Source: Bradyrhizobium sp. SZCCT0231 (GTDB lineage: Bacteria; Pseudomonadota; Alphaproteobacteria; Rhizobiales; Xanthobacteraceae). From it: a stretch of DNA of 64,000 bases. This document shows positions 18,321 through 26,174 of the stretch, one piece after another. The notes beneath the pieces are model-generated. The model was given only the letters and a program-made list of their open reading frames with translations, had not been told where the DNA came from and searched no databases. How positions within the stretch are numbered: position 1 is the first letter of the stretch; every line of letters starts with the position of its first letter. The stretch lies in contig NZ_JAFCKP010000010.1 in NCBI RefSeq assembly GCF_018130245.1, positions 62,001 through 126,000 of the forward strand, written 5' to 3'. The position numbers and the translations under genes are program-made.

Positions 18321-18818
18321 TTGTCGGTGAGAGAAATTCGATGGGTATCCTCAGCCACGGACTGGAATCGCGAGGGCGCCGACGTCCTGTGCGTCGTGTG
18401 CCGAACCGACTCCGCAGCACCCCCTGGTGAAGCGATCTCGACCATTGCTGTCGAGGGACCGGTCAAGGGCCTTGTGTTCGAGCGCGCCATCGACACGATC
18501 GGCCATCGCAGGCATCTCGTGCCGCAGTTCGGCTTGCAGAATGTCGTGGCACCGCACCACAATCTGCTGGGCCAGGAAGGGGCGGGGCTCGCCCTGACAG
18601 CGGCCGCCTTCACGGGGACCGCGGCGCTCGTCGGCATCTTCGGCGTGGCGTTGATGCGCGCGGCCTTCGAGTTCGCGCTGCATTTTGCCCGGACCGAAAA
18701 ACGCGGCGGCGTTCACCCGATCATCGAGCATCAGGCGGTCGGATACGCCCTGGCCGATGCCAAGACCACGATCGAAGCCGCACGCTTGCGCCTGATACTT
18801 TGCAGTCTGGCTGCATAG
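18321..18818 (+). pseudogene. Acyl-CoA dehydrogenase, internal fragment
   Basis: The 165-codon frame covers only the middle of an acyl-CoA dehydrogenase. REGADVLCVVCRTD, FERAIDTIGHR and VVAPHHNLLGQEGAGLA correspond to the beta-barrel domain, and GIFGVALMRAAFEFALHFARTEKRGG with IIEHQAVGYALADA to the start of the C-terminal helical domain. The N-terminal helical domain and the rest of the C-terminal domain, including its catalytic region, are absent on both sides. It is therefore a gene remnant stranded at the edge of the catabolic island, probably left by a past rearrangement. Confidence 0.75.
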
Positions 18819-19008
18819 GCGGCATGTTCTCGTCGCCCATGGCGACGCATCCGACGGTCGGCGCGATCAAACCCAACTCATTTCGCGCGGGATTCGACCC
18901 GTTGGCTGTGGCCCGTCCCGATCTATTCGCTATGCGGGATTCAGATGTGGCGGACCTCCACGCAGGCTTCGGAGACCCCGAAAGTTGGCGGGCGGTATTG
19001 CAAATATT

Positions 19009-19018
19009 TGATATATCA
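19009..19018. promoter_or_regulatory. TGATATATCA operator upstream of the otnK-like gene
   Basis: A perfect 10-bp palindrome, 43 bases before the ATG at 19062. The same decamer recurs at 21797 and 31241, each time just upstream of a transcription unit of the island. It is the likely binding site of the GntR regulator encoded at 30190-31032. Confidence 0.65.
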
Positions 19019-19061
19019 TGTATCGGAGTTCGCGAGTATTTGCACGAGATCTGCGGGACGC

Positions 19062-20348
19062 ATGACGAAGCCCATCTTTGGAGTGGTGGCGGACGATCTG
19101 ACGGGCGGCATGGAAACGGCCGCGATGCTGGTCGCTGCCGGGATCGAATGCGGATTTGTCACCGACCCCGATCTCGTCGGCAGCTGCGGCGATGTGCCGG
19201 CAATCGTGATCGCGCAGAAGACGCGGGTGATCCCCGCAAGCGAAGCCGTCAGCATGACGGCGAAGGCGGCACGGGCGCTGCTTGCGCGGGGCGCGAGGCA
19301 AATCTTCTTCAAATATTGTGCGACGTTCGATTCCACCGACCGGGGGAATATCGGCCCGGTCTCCGACCTGCTGATGCAGCTGACCGGCGCCGAATACACC
19401 GCCTTTTGCCCGGCTTCTCCTGCCCTTCGAAGGACCGTCTATAACGGTCATCTGTTTCTCGGCACCGAGCTGATCTCGGACTCGCCGAAACGCAATGATC
19501 CGCTGACACCGATGACTGATCCCGATCTGGTCCGGGTACTGCAGCGTCAAACGCGGGCCAGGGTCGGCCTTCTGGCGCATTCGCAGATCAATGCAGGCGC
19601 GGACTCGGCCGGTCGCGCGATCGCGGAAGCGGCGGCTCGGGGGATCCGCTACTTCATTGCGGACACGATCTACGATCGGGATCTCGATACGCTTGCCACG
19701 CTCACCTGCGATTGGAAGCTGATGACGGGCAATGCGACGATCGTACAGCACTATCCGGAAATCTGGAGGGCGCGGGGGCTCATCCCCACGGCCAGCAGAC
19801 CACCCGGCTTGCGCGCGGTTGGCGGCGGCGGCGTCGTTCTCGCCGGGAGTTGCGCCGAGCGGACGTTGGAGCAAGTCGCTGAATTCGAGAAGATTCATCC
19901 AGTGCTTCGCATCAATCTCCTGCATGCTGAAGATGTGGCGGCGACGGTCGGCGACGCGCTCGATTGGGCGCGGCCGCGGCTGCGGAATGGTCCCGTCGGC
20001 TTCGCCACTTCGGACGCGCCCGAGGCCGTCAAGATGGCTCAGGAGCGATATGGCCGTGAAGGCGCGGCGCAACTCGCCGAAACCATTCTTGGTCGGCTCG
20101 CCGTCTCTCTTCGCAGCATCGGCGTGCGGCGCTTCGTCGTGGCCGGTGGCGAGACGTCCGGTGCGATCGTCGAGAACCTCGGCATTCGAGGTTTGCGGGT
20201 CGGTCCCTATGGCGGACCCGGCATCGGCACTGCGGTGACCGAAGACGAGGATCCGGTGGCCATTTGTCTGAAGTCCGGCAAGCTGGGCCCTGTCGACCTG
20301 TTCGCGACGACGCTCGAAGCAATGTTGAATCCGGAGGGAGTCAATTGA
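19062..20348 (+). CDS. otnK: Four-carbon acid-sugar kinase, OtnK/DUF1537 family
   Basis: 428 residues from ATG 19062 (MTKPIFGVVADDLTGG). VVADDLTGGMETAAML is the N-terminal signature of the family. FFKYCATFDSTDRGNIGP is the usual substrate-lobe block, and VVAGGETSGAIVENLGI with GPYGGPGIGTAV forms the C-terminal nucleotide lobe. Known members phosphorylate 3-oxo-tetronate, erythronate, threonate or related acids. The next gene (aldolase) begins inside its stop codon. In classic otn operons a 3-hydroxyacid dehydrogenase accompanies this pair; here a shikimate-dehydrogenase-like gene takes that place, so the substrate may differ. Confidence 0.9.
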   Translation: MTKPIFGVVADDLTGGMETAAMLVAAGIECGFVTDPDLVGSCGDVPAIVIAQKTRVIPASEAVSMTAKAARALLARGARQIFFKYCATFDSTDRGNIGPVSDLLMQLTGAEYTAFCPASPALRRTVYNGHLFLGTELISDSPKRNDPLTPMTDPDLVRVLQRQTRARVGLLAHSQINAGADSAGRAIAEAAARGIRYFIADTIYDRDLDTLATLTCDWKLMTGNATIVQHYPEIWRARGLIPTASRPPGLRAVGGGGVVLAGSCAERTLEQVAEFEKIHPVLRINLLHAEDVAATVGDALDWARPRLRNGPVGFATSDAPEAVKMAQERYGREGAAQLAETILGRLAVSLRSIGVRRFVVAGGETSGAIVENLGIRGLRVGPYGGPGIGTAVTEDEDPVAICLKSGKLGPVDLFATTLEAMLNPEGVN

Positions 20349-20992
20349 ACGAACGCGAACTTAGGCAATCCATGCTGGAGACCGTAGCGCGCCTGGAAGC
20401 CAAGGGCTTCAACCACGGCAGCAGCGGAAATGTCAGCGCTCGCATCGGAGAAGACATTCTCATCACGCCGACCGGCGGCAATAGCGGCAACACGACCATC
20501 GACGGTCTCGTCCATTTGAAGCGCGACGGAACAGTGGTTCGAGGCGGCTTGCCCTCCAGCGAATGGCACATGCATCTGGCGATCCTCAACGCCTATCCGC
20601 ATGTGAACGCGGTGGTGCACACCCATGCCGACTGCTGCGTCGCGCTGTCCTGCCTGGCAAAGCCAATTCCAGCATTCCACTACATGGTCGCCAGTTTTGG
20701 TGGAAACGATGTGCCTTGTGCACCCTACGCCACATTCGGCACCAGGGCTCTCGCCGATGGCGCCGTCGCGGCGCTGAAACAGCGCAAGGCCTGCCTGCTC
20801 GCGAACCACGGGATGATTGCCGTCGGCAAAGGGCTGCAGGCGGCCTTCGACCTCACCGTGAGGCTCGAAATCCTAGCCCGGCAGTATCTGCTCGCCTGTC
20901 AGGCCGGCGCACCCGCGATCCTTGCCGACGACGAAATGGCGCGGGTGGTCGAGCGCTATGGCAGTTACGGCCGCGCTGCCCTGCCGGCCTGA
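20345..20992 (+). CDS. otnC: Class II aldolase/decarboxylase, OtnC-like
   Basis: 215 residues from TTG 20345, which overlaps the kinase stop as TTGA and has GGAGGG just upstream; this decides the start. NHGSSGNVSARI is the phosphate-binding opening of class II aldolases. H92-T-H94 (VVHTHADCC) and the later ANHG histidine are the zinc ligands. In otn operons this enzyme decarboxylates a 3-oxo-tetronate 4-phosphate to dihydroxyacetone phosphate. L-fuculose-phosphate aldolase-like lyase activity on another phospho-sugar is the main alternative. Coupling to the kinase argues for a kinase-aldolase pair acting on one intermediate. Confidence 0.88.
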   Translation: MNERELRQSMLETVARLEAKGFNHGSSGNVSARIGEDILITPTGGNSGNTTIDGLVHLKRDGTVVRGGLPSSEWHMHLAILNAYPHVNAVVHTHADCCVALSCLAKPIPAFHYMVASFGGNDVPCAPYATFGTRALADGAVAALKQRKACLLANHGMIAVGKGLQAAFDLTVRLEILARQYLLACQAGAPAILADDEMARVVERYGSYGRAALPA

Positions 20993-21005
20993 GAAGGACA
21001 GCTCC

Positions 21006-21794
21006 ATGGAGATCACCGGGAAGACCAAGATCATGTTTGTGCTCGCCGACCCGGTCGATCATGTGCGGGCGAGTGCGGTCATGAATGCCTATTTCGGATC
21101 GATCGGCGACGATCTGGCGGTGTCGCCGATCCATGTCCTGCCCGGCGATCTCGGCCGGGTCGTCGCAAGCATCAGGCTCATGCGCAACGTCTTCGGCTTC
21201 GGCGTCACGATCCCGCACAAGACGTGCGTGATCGAGCATCTGGATGAGATTACGCCGACGGCGCGGCTGATTGGCGCGGTCAATTTCGTGAAGCGGACGG
21301 CGGAAGGGCGCCTCGTTGGCGACAATCTGGATGCGAGGGGATTTATCGCCAGCCTCGCGCAGCATGACGTTGCGGTGCGCGATCGGAAGGTGCTCCAGGT
21401 CGGTGCTGGTGGCGCGGGACGCGCCACTGCATTCGGCCTGGCGGAGGCCGGCGCACGCGAACTCACGATCATGAACCGGGATAACGAGAAAGCCCGCGCG
21501 CTTGCGGCTGCCGTGGCGGCGCATTATCCCGCCACGAAGGTCAGCGCCGGCCGCGCGGAGGCGCGCGCATTCGATCTCATCGTCAACACGACCTCGCTCG
21601 GCATGAAACCGGATGATCCGTTTCCGCTGGACATCGAAGGTGTCGGTCCCGGCGCCACCGTCAGCGACATTGTCGTCAATCCTGCAGTGACCCGGCTTCT
21701 TGCAAGGGCGGCTGCGCAGGGCGCAAAGGTCGTCGGCGGAAAGCCTATGCTTGATGCGCAGATGGCCCTTGTTGCCCGGTTCATCGCGCGATAG
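21006..21794 (+). CDS. Shikimate/quinate dehydrogenase-like NAD(P) oxidoreductase
   Basis: 262 residues from ATG 21006, 13 bases after the aldolase stop, with AGAAGGACAG as ribosome site. GFGVTIPHK holds the catalytic lysine of AroE-type enzymes and GDNLDARGF the partner aspartate. QVGAGGAGRATAFGLAEAG is the nucleotide-binding loop, and VNTTSLGM with GGKPMLDAQ are C-terminal family motifs. The fold and catalytic pair of shikimate dehydrogenase are thus kept. Its place in a catabolic operon, not an aromatic biosynthesis one, suggests oxidation of a hydroxy-acid intermediate rather than shikimate. Substrate unknown. Confidence 0.85.
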   Translation: MEITGKTKIMFVLADPVDHVRASAVMNAYFGSIGDDLAVSPIHVLPGDLGRVVASIRLMRNVFGFGVTIPHKTCVIEHLDEITPTARLIGAVNFVKRTAEGRLVGDNLDARGFIASLAQHDVAVRDRKVLQVGAGGAGRATAFGLAEAGARELTIMNRDNEKARALAAAVAAHYPATKVSAGRAEARAFDLIVNTTSLGMKPDDPFPLDIEGVGPGATVSDIVVNPAVTRLLARAAAQGAKVVGGKPMLDAQMALVARFIAR

Positions 21795-21796
21795 CC

Positions 21797-21806
21797 TGAT
21801 ATATCA
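21797..21806. promoter_or_regulatory. TGATATATCA operator upstream of the ABC importer operon
   Basis: Second perfect copy of the decamer, starting two bases after the dehydrogenase stop and 88 bases before the GTG of the ATPase gene. A partial second copy (ATTATATCGA) follows directly. Confidence 0.65.
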
Positions 21807-21894
21807 AATATTATATCGAAGTCGGTGGTGGCGGCTTTGGATCGGGTGCAAGGGCCGCCCGCATCGAAGGCAGACGGAAGGGAAGCGAGGCTCC

Positions 21895-23010
21895 GTGAAT
21901 ATTGCATCGGCCAGGCAATCGGCGTCGGGCGCATCGATCCGCATCAGTCGCTTGGAGAAGCGCTTCGGTGCCGTCTCCGCCGTCGATGGCGTCGATATCG
22001 ATATTGCTGCCGGTGAGTTTATCGCCCTGCTCGGACCAAGCGGCTCCGGAAAGACAACGATCCTGATGAGTGTTGCAGGATTCGAATTCCCGACCAGCGG
22101 CACCATTCACGTCGATTCCGAAGACCTGACCTATGTTCCCTCGAACAGGCGCAACCTCGGAATGGTGTTCCAGAACTATACGCTGTTCCCGCACATGTCG
22201 ATTCTCGACAATGTCGCCTTTCCCTTGAAGATGCGCGGTCTCCGGACGGCTGAACGTCACGCGCGCGCCGAAGCCGCGCTCGCGACCGTGCGTCTGGCGG
22301 GCTATGGCCACCGTCGTCCGAATGAGCTTTCCGGCGGTCAGCAGCAGCGTGTGGCGCTCGCGCGTGCGATCGTCTATCAGCCGCGCGTCCTCCTGATGGA
22401 CGAGCCGCTGAGTGCGCTCGACAAGAATCTGCGCGAAGACATGCAGCTCGAGATCAAGCGATTGCATGCCGAGCTTGGCATCACCGTCATCTTCGTCACC
22501 CACGATCAGAGCGAGGCGTTGACCATGGCCGATCGGATCGCCGTCCTGAGGGATGGCAAGATCCAGCAGATCGGGCCGGCGCGCCAGCTTTATGAAAGGC
22601 CCGCGAATCTCTTTACTGCCGGCTTCATCGGCGAGATGAATTTCGTCGACGTTCGGGACGAAAGCGTCGGCGACGACGTCGCGGTGGCGTTGCCATGGGG
22701 TGAAACATGGCGCCTGCCAGCCACAGCAGCGGTCGAGCCCCCTGCAGCCGGCGAGACAGCGGTGCTGGCCGTGAGGCCCGAGCGGCTGCAACTCGGCGCC
22801 AGCTCCCCCGGGCATGTCATCACTGTGACTCTGAGCGACATTGTCTATGCCGGGGCAGCCCTGCTCCTGATCGGACGTCTGCCTGACGGCACCGAGATGC
22901 GCGCGCGCATCCCCGGCGCCTCGCAGCTCAGCTCCTTGGCCCCGGGCGACGTCGCGTCCTTCACCATTCCGGCGGACGCGATGCTGCTCTACCGAGGGAA
23001 GCGACGATGA
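21895..23010 (+). CDS. ABC importer ATPase, PotA/FbpC-like
   Basis: 371 residues from GTG 21895, preceded by GGAAGCGAGG. Walker A is GPSGSGKTT, the signature LSGGQQQRVALARA and Walker B VLLMDEPLSALD, with VTHDQSEA as H-loop. A C-terminal TOBE-like domain (about 285-371) is the mark of the spermidine/putrescine, ferric and 2-aminoethylphosphonate importer group. The stop overlaps the start of the first permease. It powers uptake of the island's substrate. Confidence 0.92.
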   Translation: MNIASARQSASGASIRISRLEKRFGAVSAVDGVDIDIAAGEFIALLGPSGSGKTTILMSVAGFEFPTSGTIHVDSEDLTYVPSNRRNLGMVFQNYTLFPHMSILDNVAFPLKMRGLRTAERHARAEAALATVRLAGYGHRRPNELSGGQQQRVALARAIVYQPRVLLMDEPLSALDKNLREDMQLEIKRLHAELGITVIFVTHDQSEALTMADRIAVLRDGKIQQIGPARQLYERPANLFTAGFIGEMNFVDVRDESVGDDVAVALPWGETWRLPATAAVEPPAAGETAVLAVRPERLQLGASSPGHVITVTLSDIVYAGAALLLIGRLPDGTEMRARIPGASQLSSLAPGDVASFTIPADAMLLYRGKRR

Positions 23011-23885
23011 TGAAGACGGGGCGGTCGCAGTTCTGGCATTCCGACGGCCGCCGGCTGAGCGGCCTGTCGACACTGCTGCTGCTCCTGCCATTCTTCGCCA
23101 TCATCGCCTTCGTCTTCGTCTATCCGATCCTGCAGCTCCTGGTGATCAGCGTCCTCGAGCCGCATCCGAGCTTGGACAACTACGCGCGCGTCGTCGAAAA
23201 TCCGGTTCACACACGCGTCCTGATGCGAACGCTCTGGATCGCCACGCTGGTGACGGCCCTGTCGGTGGTCCTCGGCTTCCCGGTGGCCTATTACATGAGC
23301 CGGGCCAAGGGGACAGTCGCCGCCCTTGTCGCAGTCTGCGTCATCCTGCCGCTCTGGTCGAGCGTCCTGGTCCGCACCGCGGCCTGGTCCTTCCTGTTCC
23401 AGCGCAACGGCCTGATCAATTCGGCGTTGATGGCTCTCGGTCTGACTTCAGAGCCGTTCAAGCTGCTCTATACCCAGAGCGCCGTGGTCATCGCCATGAC
23501 CCACGTGCTTCTGCCATTCATGATCCTGCCGATCTATGGCGCATTGCGCAGCATTCCGAACGACTATGGACGAGCGGCCGCCGTGCTCGGCGCAACGCGC
23601 CTGCGGACCTTTCTGGAGGTGATCCTCCCCCTGAGCCTGCCGGGCGTCGTTTCCGGTTCGCTGCTCGTATTCCTCACGGCGCTCGGCTTTTTCATTACGC
23701 CCGCGTTGCTCGGCTCGCCGCAGGAGATGATGATCTCGACGCTCGTCTCGAAGCAGATCCGTGAGGTCCTCGATTGGCCCTTTGCTGCGGCGCTGGTCGG
23801 GGTGCTGACCGTATTCGTCACGTTGCTGGCGATCATCTTCAGCAAGACGCTTCGCTTCGACCGGCTGATGGGGAATGCCTCGTGA
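23007..23885 (+). CDS. ABC importer permease 1, PotB-like
   Basis: 292 residues. Six hydrophobic segments are visible, the first being STLLLLLPFFAIIAFVFVYP. The EAA loop reads SIPNDYGRAAAVLGATRLRTF with the usual glycine. PotB-type permeases pair with a PotC-type partner, which follows with a GTGA overlap. Inner-membrane half-pore for a small charged or amide-bearing solute. Confidence 0.92.
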   Translation: MMKTGRSQFWHSDGRRLSGLSTLLLLLPFFAIIAFVFVYPILQLLVISVLEPHPSLDNYARVVENPVHTRVLMRTLWIATLVTALSVVLGFPVAYYMSRAKGTVAALVAVCVILPLWSSVLVRTAAWSFLFQRNGLINSALMALGLTSEPFKLLYTQSAVVIAMTHVLLPFMILPIYGALRSIPNDYGRAAAVLGATRLRTFLEVILPLSLPGVVSGSLLVFLTALGFFITPALLGSPQEMMISTLVSKQIREVLDWPFAAALVGVLTVFVTLLAIIFSKTLRFDRLMGNAS

Positions 23886-24673
23886 AACCGCCGACCGACC
23901 GATCGCTTGCGCTGGGGGCCTATGTCTATGCCGTGCTGGCCTTCATCATCGTGCCGTTGGTCATCGTCATTCCAATGTCGTTCAGCCAGAACGATTATCT
24001 GGCATTTCCGCCGTCCGGCTTCACGCTGAAATGGTACTCCGAATATTTTGACAGCAGGCAATGGCGCGCCGCCACCTGGCTCAGCGTACAGGTGGCCTTG
24101 CTGACCGCTCTTTTCGCGTCGGTCATCGGCACGGCCGCGACCTATGCAATGATCCGCGGCCGCAGCCGACTCGTAACCGCTTTCCAGATCCTTTTGATCG
24201 GGCCGATCATTGTGCCGCATATCGCGCTCGCCGTCGGCCTCTATCTGTTCTTTCAGACGATCGGTCTCTCCGGCACCATTCCGGGCTTCGTGCTGGCGCA
24301 TACGGTGCTCACCTTGCCGTTCGTCGTTTTCACGATGGCCGCCGCCTTGGGAAAGGTCGATCCCAATCTGGAGGCGGCGGCCATGAGCTGCGGTGCGACG
24401 CGCTTCCAAGCCTTTCGCCTGGTCACGCTGCCGCTCGTTCTGCCGAGTCTCGCCAGCAGTGCGCTGTTCGCCTTCATCATCTCCTTCGACGAGCCGGTGG
24501 TGTCGTTCTTTCTGTCCGGTGTGCGCCAGAAGACGCTGCCGCGCCGAATGTTCGAGGACATCGAGCAGAACCTGACGCCGGTGATTCCCGCGATCGCGAC
24601 ACTGCTGATCGTCTTGTCCATTTTGATTCTGCTGGGGGCCCATGTCCTCAGATCCCGCAGCGTCACCCGGTAG
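23882..24673 (+). CDS. ABC importer permease 2, PotC-like
   Basis: 263 residues from GTG 23882, overlapping the previous stop. Hydrophobic segments include AYVYAVLAFIIVPLVIVIPM. The substrate-group motif NDYLAFPPSGFTLKWY, near residue 35, is typical of PotC/AfuB proteins, and the EAA loop is AAMSCGATRFQAFRLVTLP. It completes the membrane channel with its neighbour. A binding-protein gene follows after 33 bases. Confidence 0.92.
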   Translation: MKPPTDRSLALGAYVYAVLAFIIVPLVIVIPMSFSQNDYLAFPPSGFTLKWYSEYFDSRQWRAATWLSVQVALLTALFASVIGTAATYAMIRGRSRLVTAFQILLIGPIIVPHIALAVGLYLFFQTIGLSGTIPGFVLAHTVLTLPFVVFTMAAALGKVDPNLEAAAMSCGATRFQAFRLVTLPLVLPSLASSALFAFIISFDEPVVSFFLSGVRQKTLPRRMFEDIEQNLTPVIPAIATLLIVLSILILLGAHVLRSRSVTR

Positions 24674-24706
24674 CGAGCCAGTGAGAAGCCAGAGAGGAGA
24701 TCGTCG

Positions 24707-25774
24707 ATGCTGAAAACAGGTTGGATGGGGAACTCGGCAGCTGTCGTGCTTGCTTCGGTTCTTTGTGGAGCGCTGCCGGCTGCCGCTGAAAAACTGGAAG
24801 ACCAATTGGTGATTGCAACGACCGGTGGCCTGATGGGCAACACCCTCGCGAAATATTTCTACGATCCCTTCAACAAGGCCAAGAATGTCGAAATCGTCCC
24901 GGTCGCGATCGAGGTCCCCGATCAGTGGGCGCGCGCCAAGGCGATGCAGCGAACCGGCAAGGTGGAGTTCGACATCGTCACGGCAACCGGTCCCGACCTC
25001 GTCGGGCGCACCGACATGCTCCAGAAGATCGACTGTGCGAAACTGCCCAGCGTCCAGAAGTTCGGTGTCTCCGACGCCTGTCAGCCCTACGGCGTCGCCC
25101 GGACGACCGGCGGCATGCTGATCACCTACAATACCGAAACGTTCAAGAACAAGGCGCCCAAGACATGGGCGGATTTTTGGGACGTCAAGCAGTTTCCCGG
25201 GCCGCGGGGGCTGCCCGACACCGGCGACAGCGATTGGTGGGTGCCGGTAGCCGCGCTCCTCGCCGACGGCGTCAAGCCGGAGCAGCTTTTCCCGCTGGAC
25301 ATCAATCGCGCCTACAAGAAGCTGGACGAGATCCGTCCCAATGTCGCGGTGTGGTGGAAGACCGGCGACCAGGTGCAGCAGATCATGCGCAGCCGCGAGG
25401 TCGTCATGGCCATGAGCTACTCAGGCCGCGCACTCGCCGTGGTGAAGGAGGGCGTACCGGTTGCCATGTCCTGGGACCAAGCGATTCGCGACACCGGTTA
25501 CATGGCTGTCCTCAAGGGCGCACCTGATCTCAATGCCGCCATGGCCTATCTCGATTTCTTCTATGCGAGCTCCGACGCGCATGTGCCGTTCATGCGCGCC
25601 GTCAACTATGCGACGGCCAGCAAGTCGGCCATCGAGTTGTTGAAGCCGGAGGAGCGCAATCTCTACGCGACCTCGCCGGAGAACTACGAAAAGCTGGTCA
25701 AGCCCGATTTCGCCTGGATCGGCGAACATCGTAACGAGCTGCGTGAGCGGTGGATGGCCTGGCTGACCCGCTAA
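24707..25774 (+). CDS. Periplasmic substrate-binding protein, PotD/AfuA-like
   Basis: 355 residues with a Sec signal peptide (AAVVLASVLCGALPAAAEK, cleavage after AAA). The mature part opens LVIATTGGLMGNT and later has TWADFWDVKQFPGPRGLPD and MAMSYSGRALAVVKEG, the layout of type 2 periplasmic binding proteins for polyamines, thiamine or ferric ions. It supplies the specificity of the importer; the ligand cannot be named. It stands 49 bases before the amidohydrolase genes in the same orientation, so the imported compound is probably their substrate. Confidence 0.9.
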   Translation: MLKTGWMGNSAAVVLASVLCGALPAAAEKLEDQLVIATTGGLMGNTLAKYFYDPFNKAKNVEIVPVAIEVPDQWARAKAMQRTGKVEFDIVTATGPDLVGRTDMLQKIDCAKLPSVQKFGVSDACQPYGVARTTGGMLITYNTETFKNKAPKTWADFWDVKQFPGPRGLPDTGDSDWWVPVAALLADGVKPEQLFPLDINRAYKKLDEIRPNVAVWWKTGDQVQQIMRSREVVMAMSYSGRALAVVKEGVPVAMSWDQAIRDTGYMAVLKGAPDLNAAMAYLDFFYASSDAHVPFMRAVNYATASKSAIELLKPEERNLYATSPENYEKLVKPDFAWIGEHRNELRERWMAWLTR

Positions 25775-25823
25775 GCCGCATTAGCTTCTCCCGCCATTTC
25801 GCGCTTGTAAGAGAGGACCGACC

Positions 25824-26174
25824 ATGGATCACACCAGTGACCCCGGCGCGCTGCGCTACGTGATCGATCCCGGAAGGCTCGATCTCGTGGAGGAGTTCCG
25901 CGCAAGTCCGCTCGGCGTGCATAGTCCGGAACTGCGCAAGCTGCTGGCGCGGATGCGATGGGGCAAGCCGGAAGGGCGATTGGTCCTGATCGTGCTTGAG
26001 CCCGGCAAGGCCTGGCGGCTGTCGCGCATCCCCAAGCGTCGGGGCGATCCCATGCCTTTCGTCGATGATCGCGTCTTCACATCTCTTGTTGAAGCGGAGT
26101 GGCATGTCTTCAAGCTGCGCTGGCAAGAGATGACGGGAACGACGCTGCCTGCGGAGGTTTCCGGTGATCTATAA
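25824..26174 (+). CDS. dmfA1: N,N-dimethylformamidase-like small (alpha) subunit
   Basis: 116 residues, preceded by AGAGAGGA. It matches the small subunit of dimethylformamidase in size (about 130 residues in the known enzymes), in its basic, mainly helical character, and in lying immediately before the large-subunit gene, which it overlaps by 11 bases. No catalytic motif is expected in this subunit. Assignment rests mostly on the partner and on segments such as LLARMRWGKPEGRLVLIVLE and DDRVFTSLVEAEWHVF. Confidence 0.7.
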   Translation: MDHTSDPGALRYVIDPGRLDLVEEFRASPLGVHSPELRKLLARMRWGKPEGRLVLIVLEPGKAWRLSRIPKRRGDPMPFVDDRVFTSLVEAEWHVFKLRWQEMTGTTLPAEVSGDL

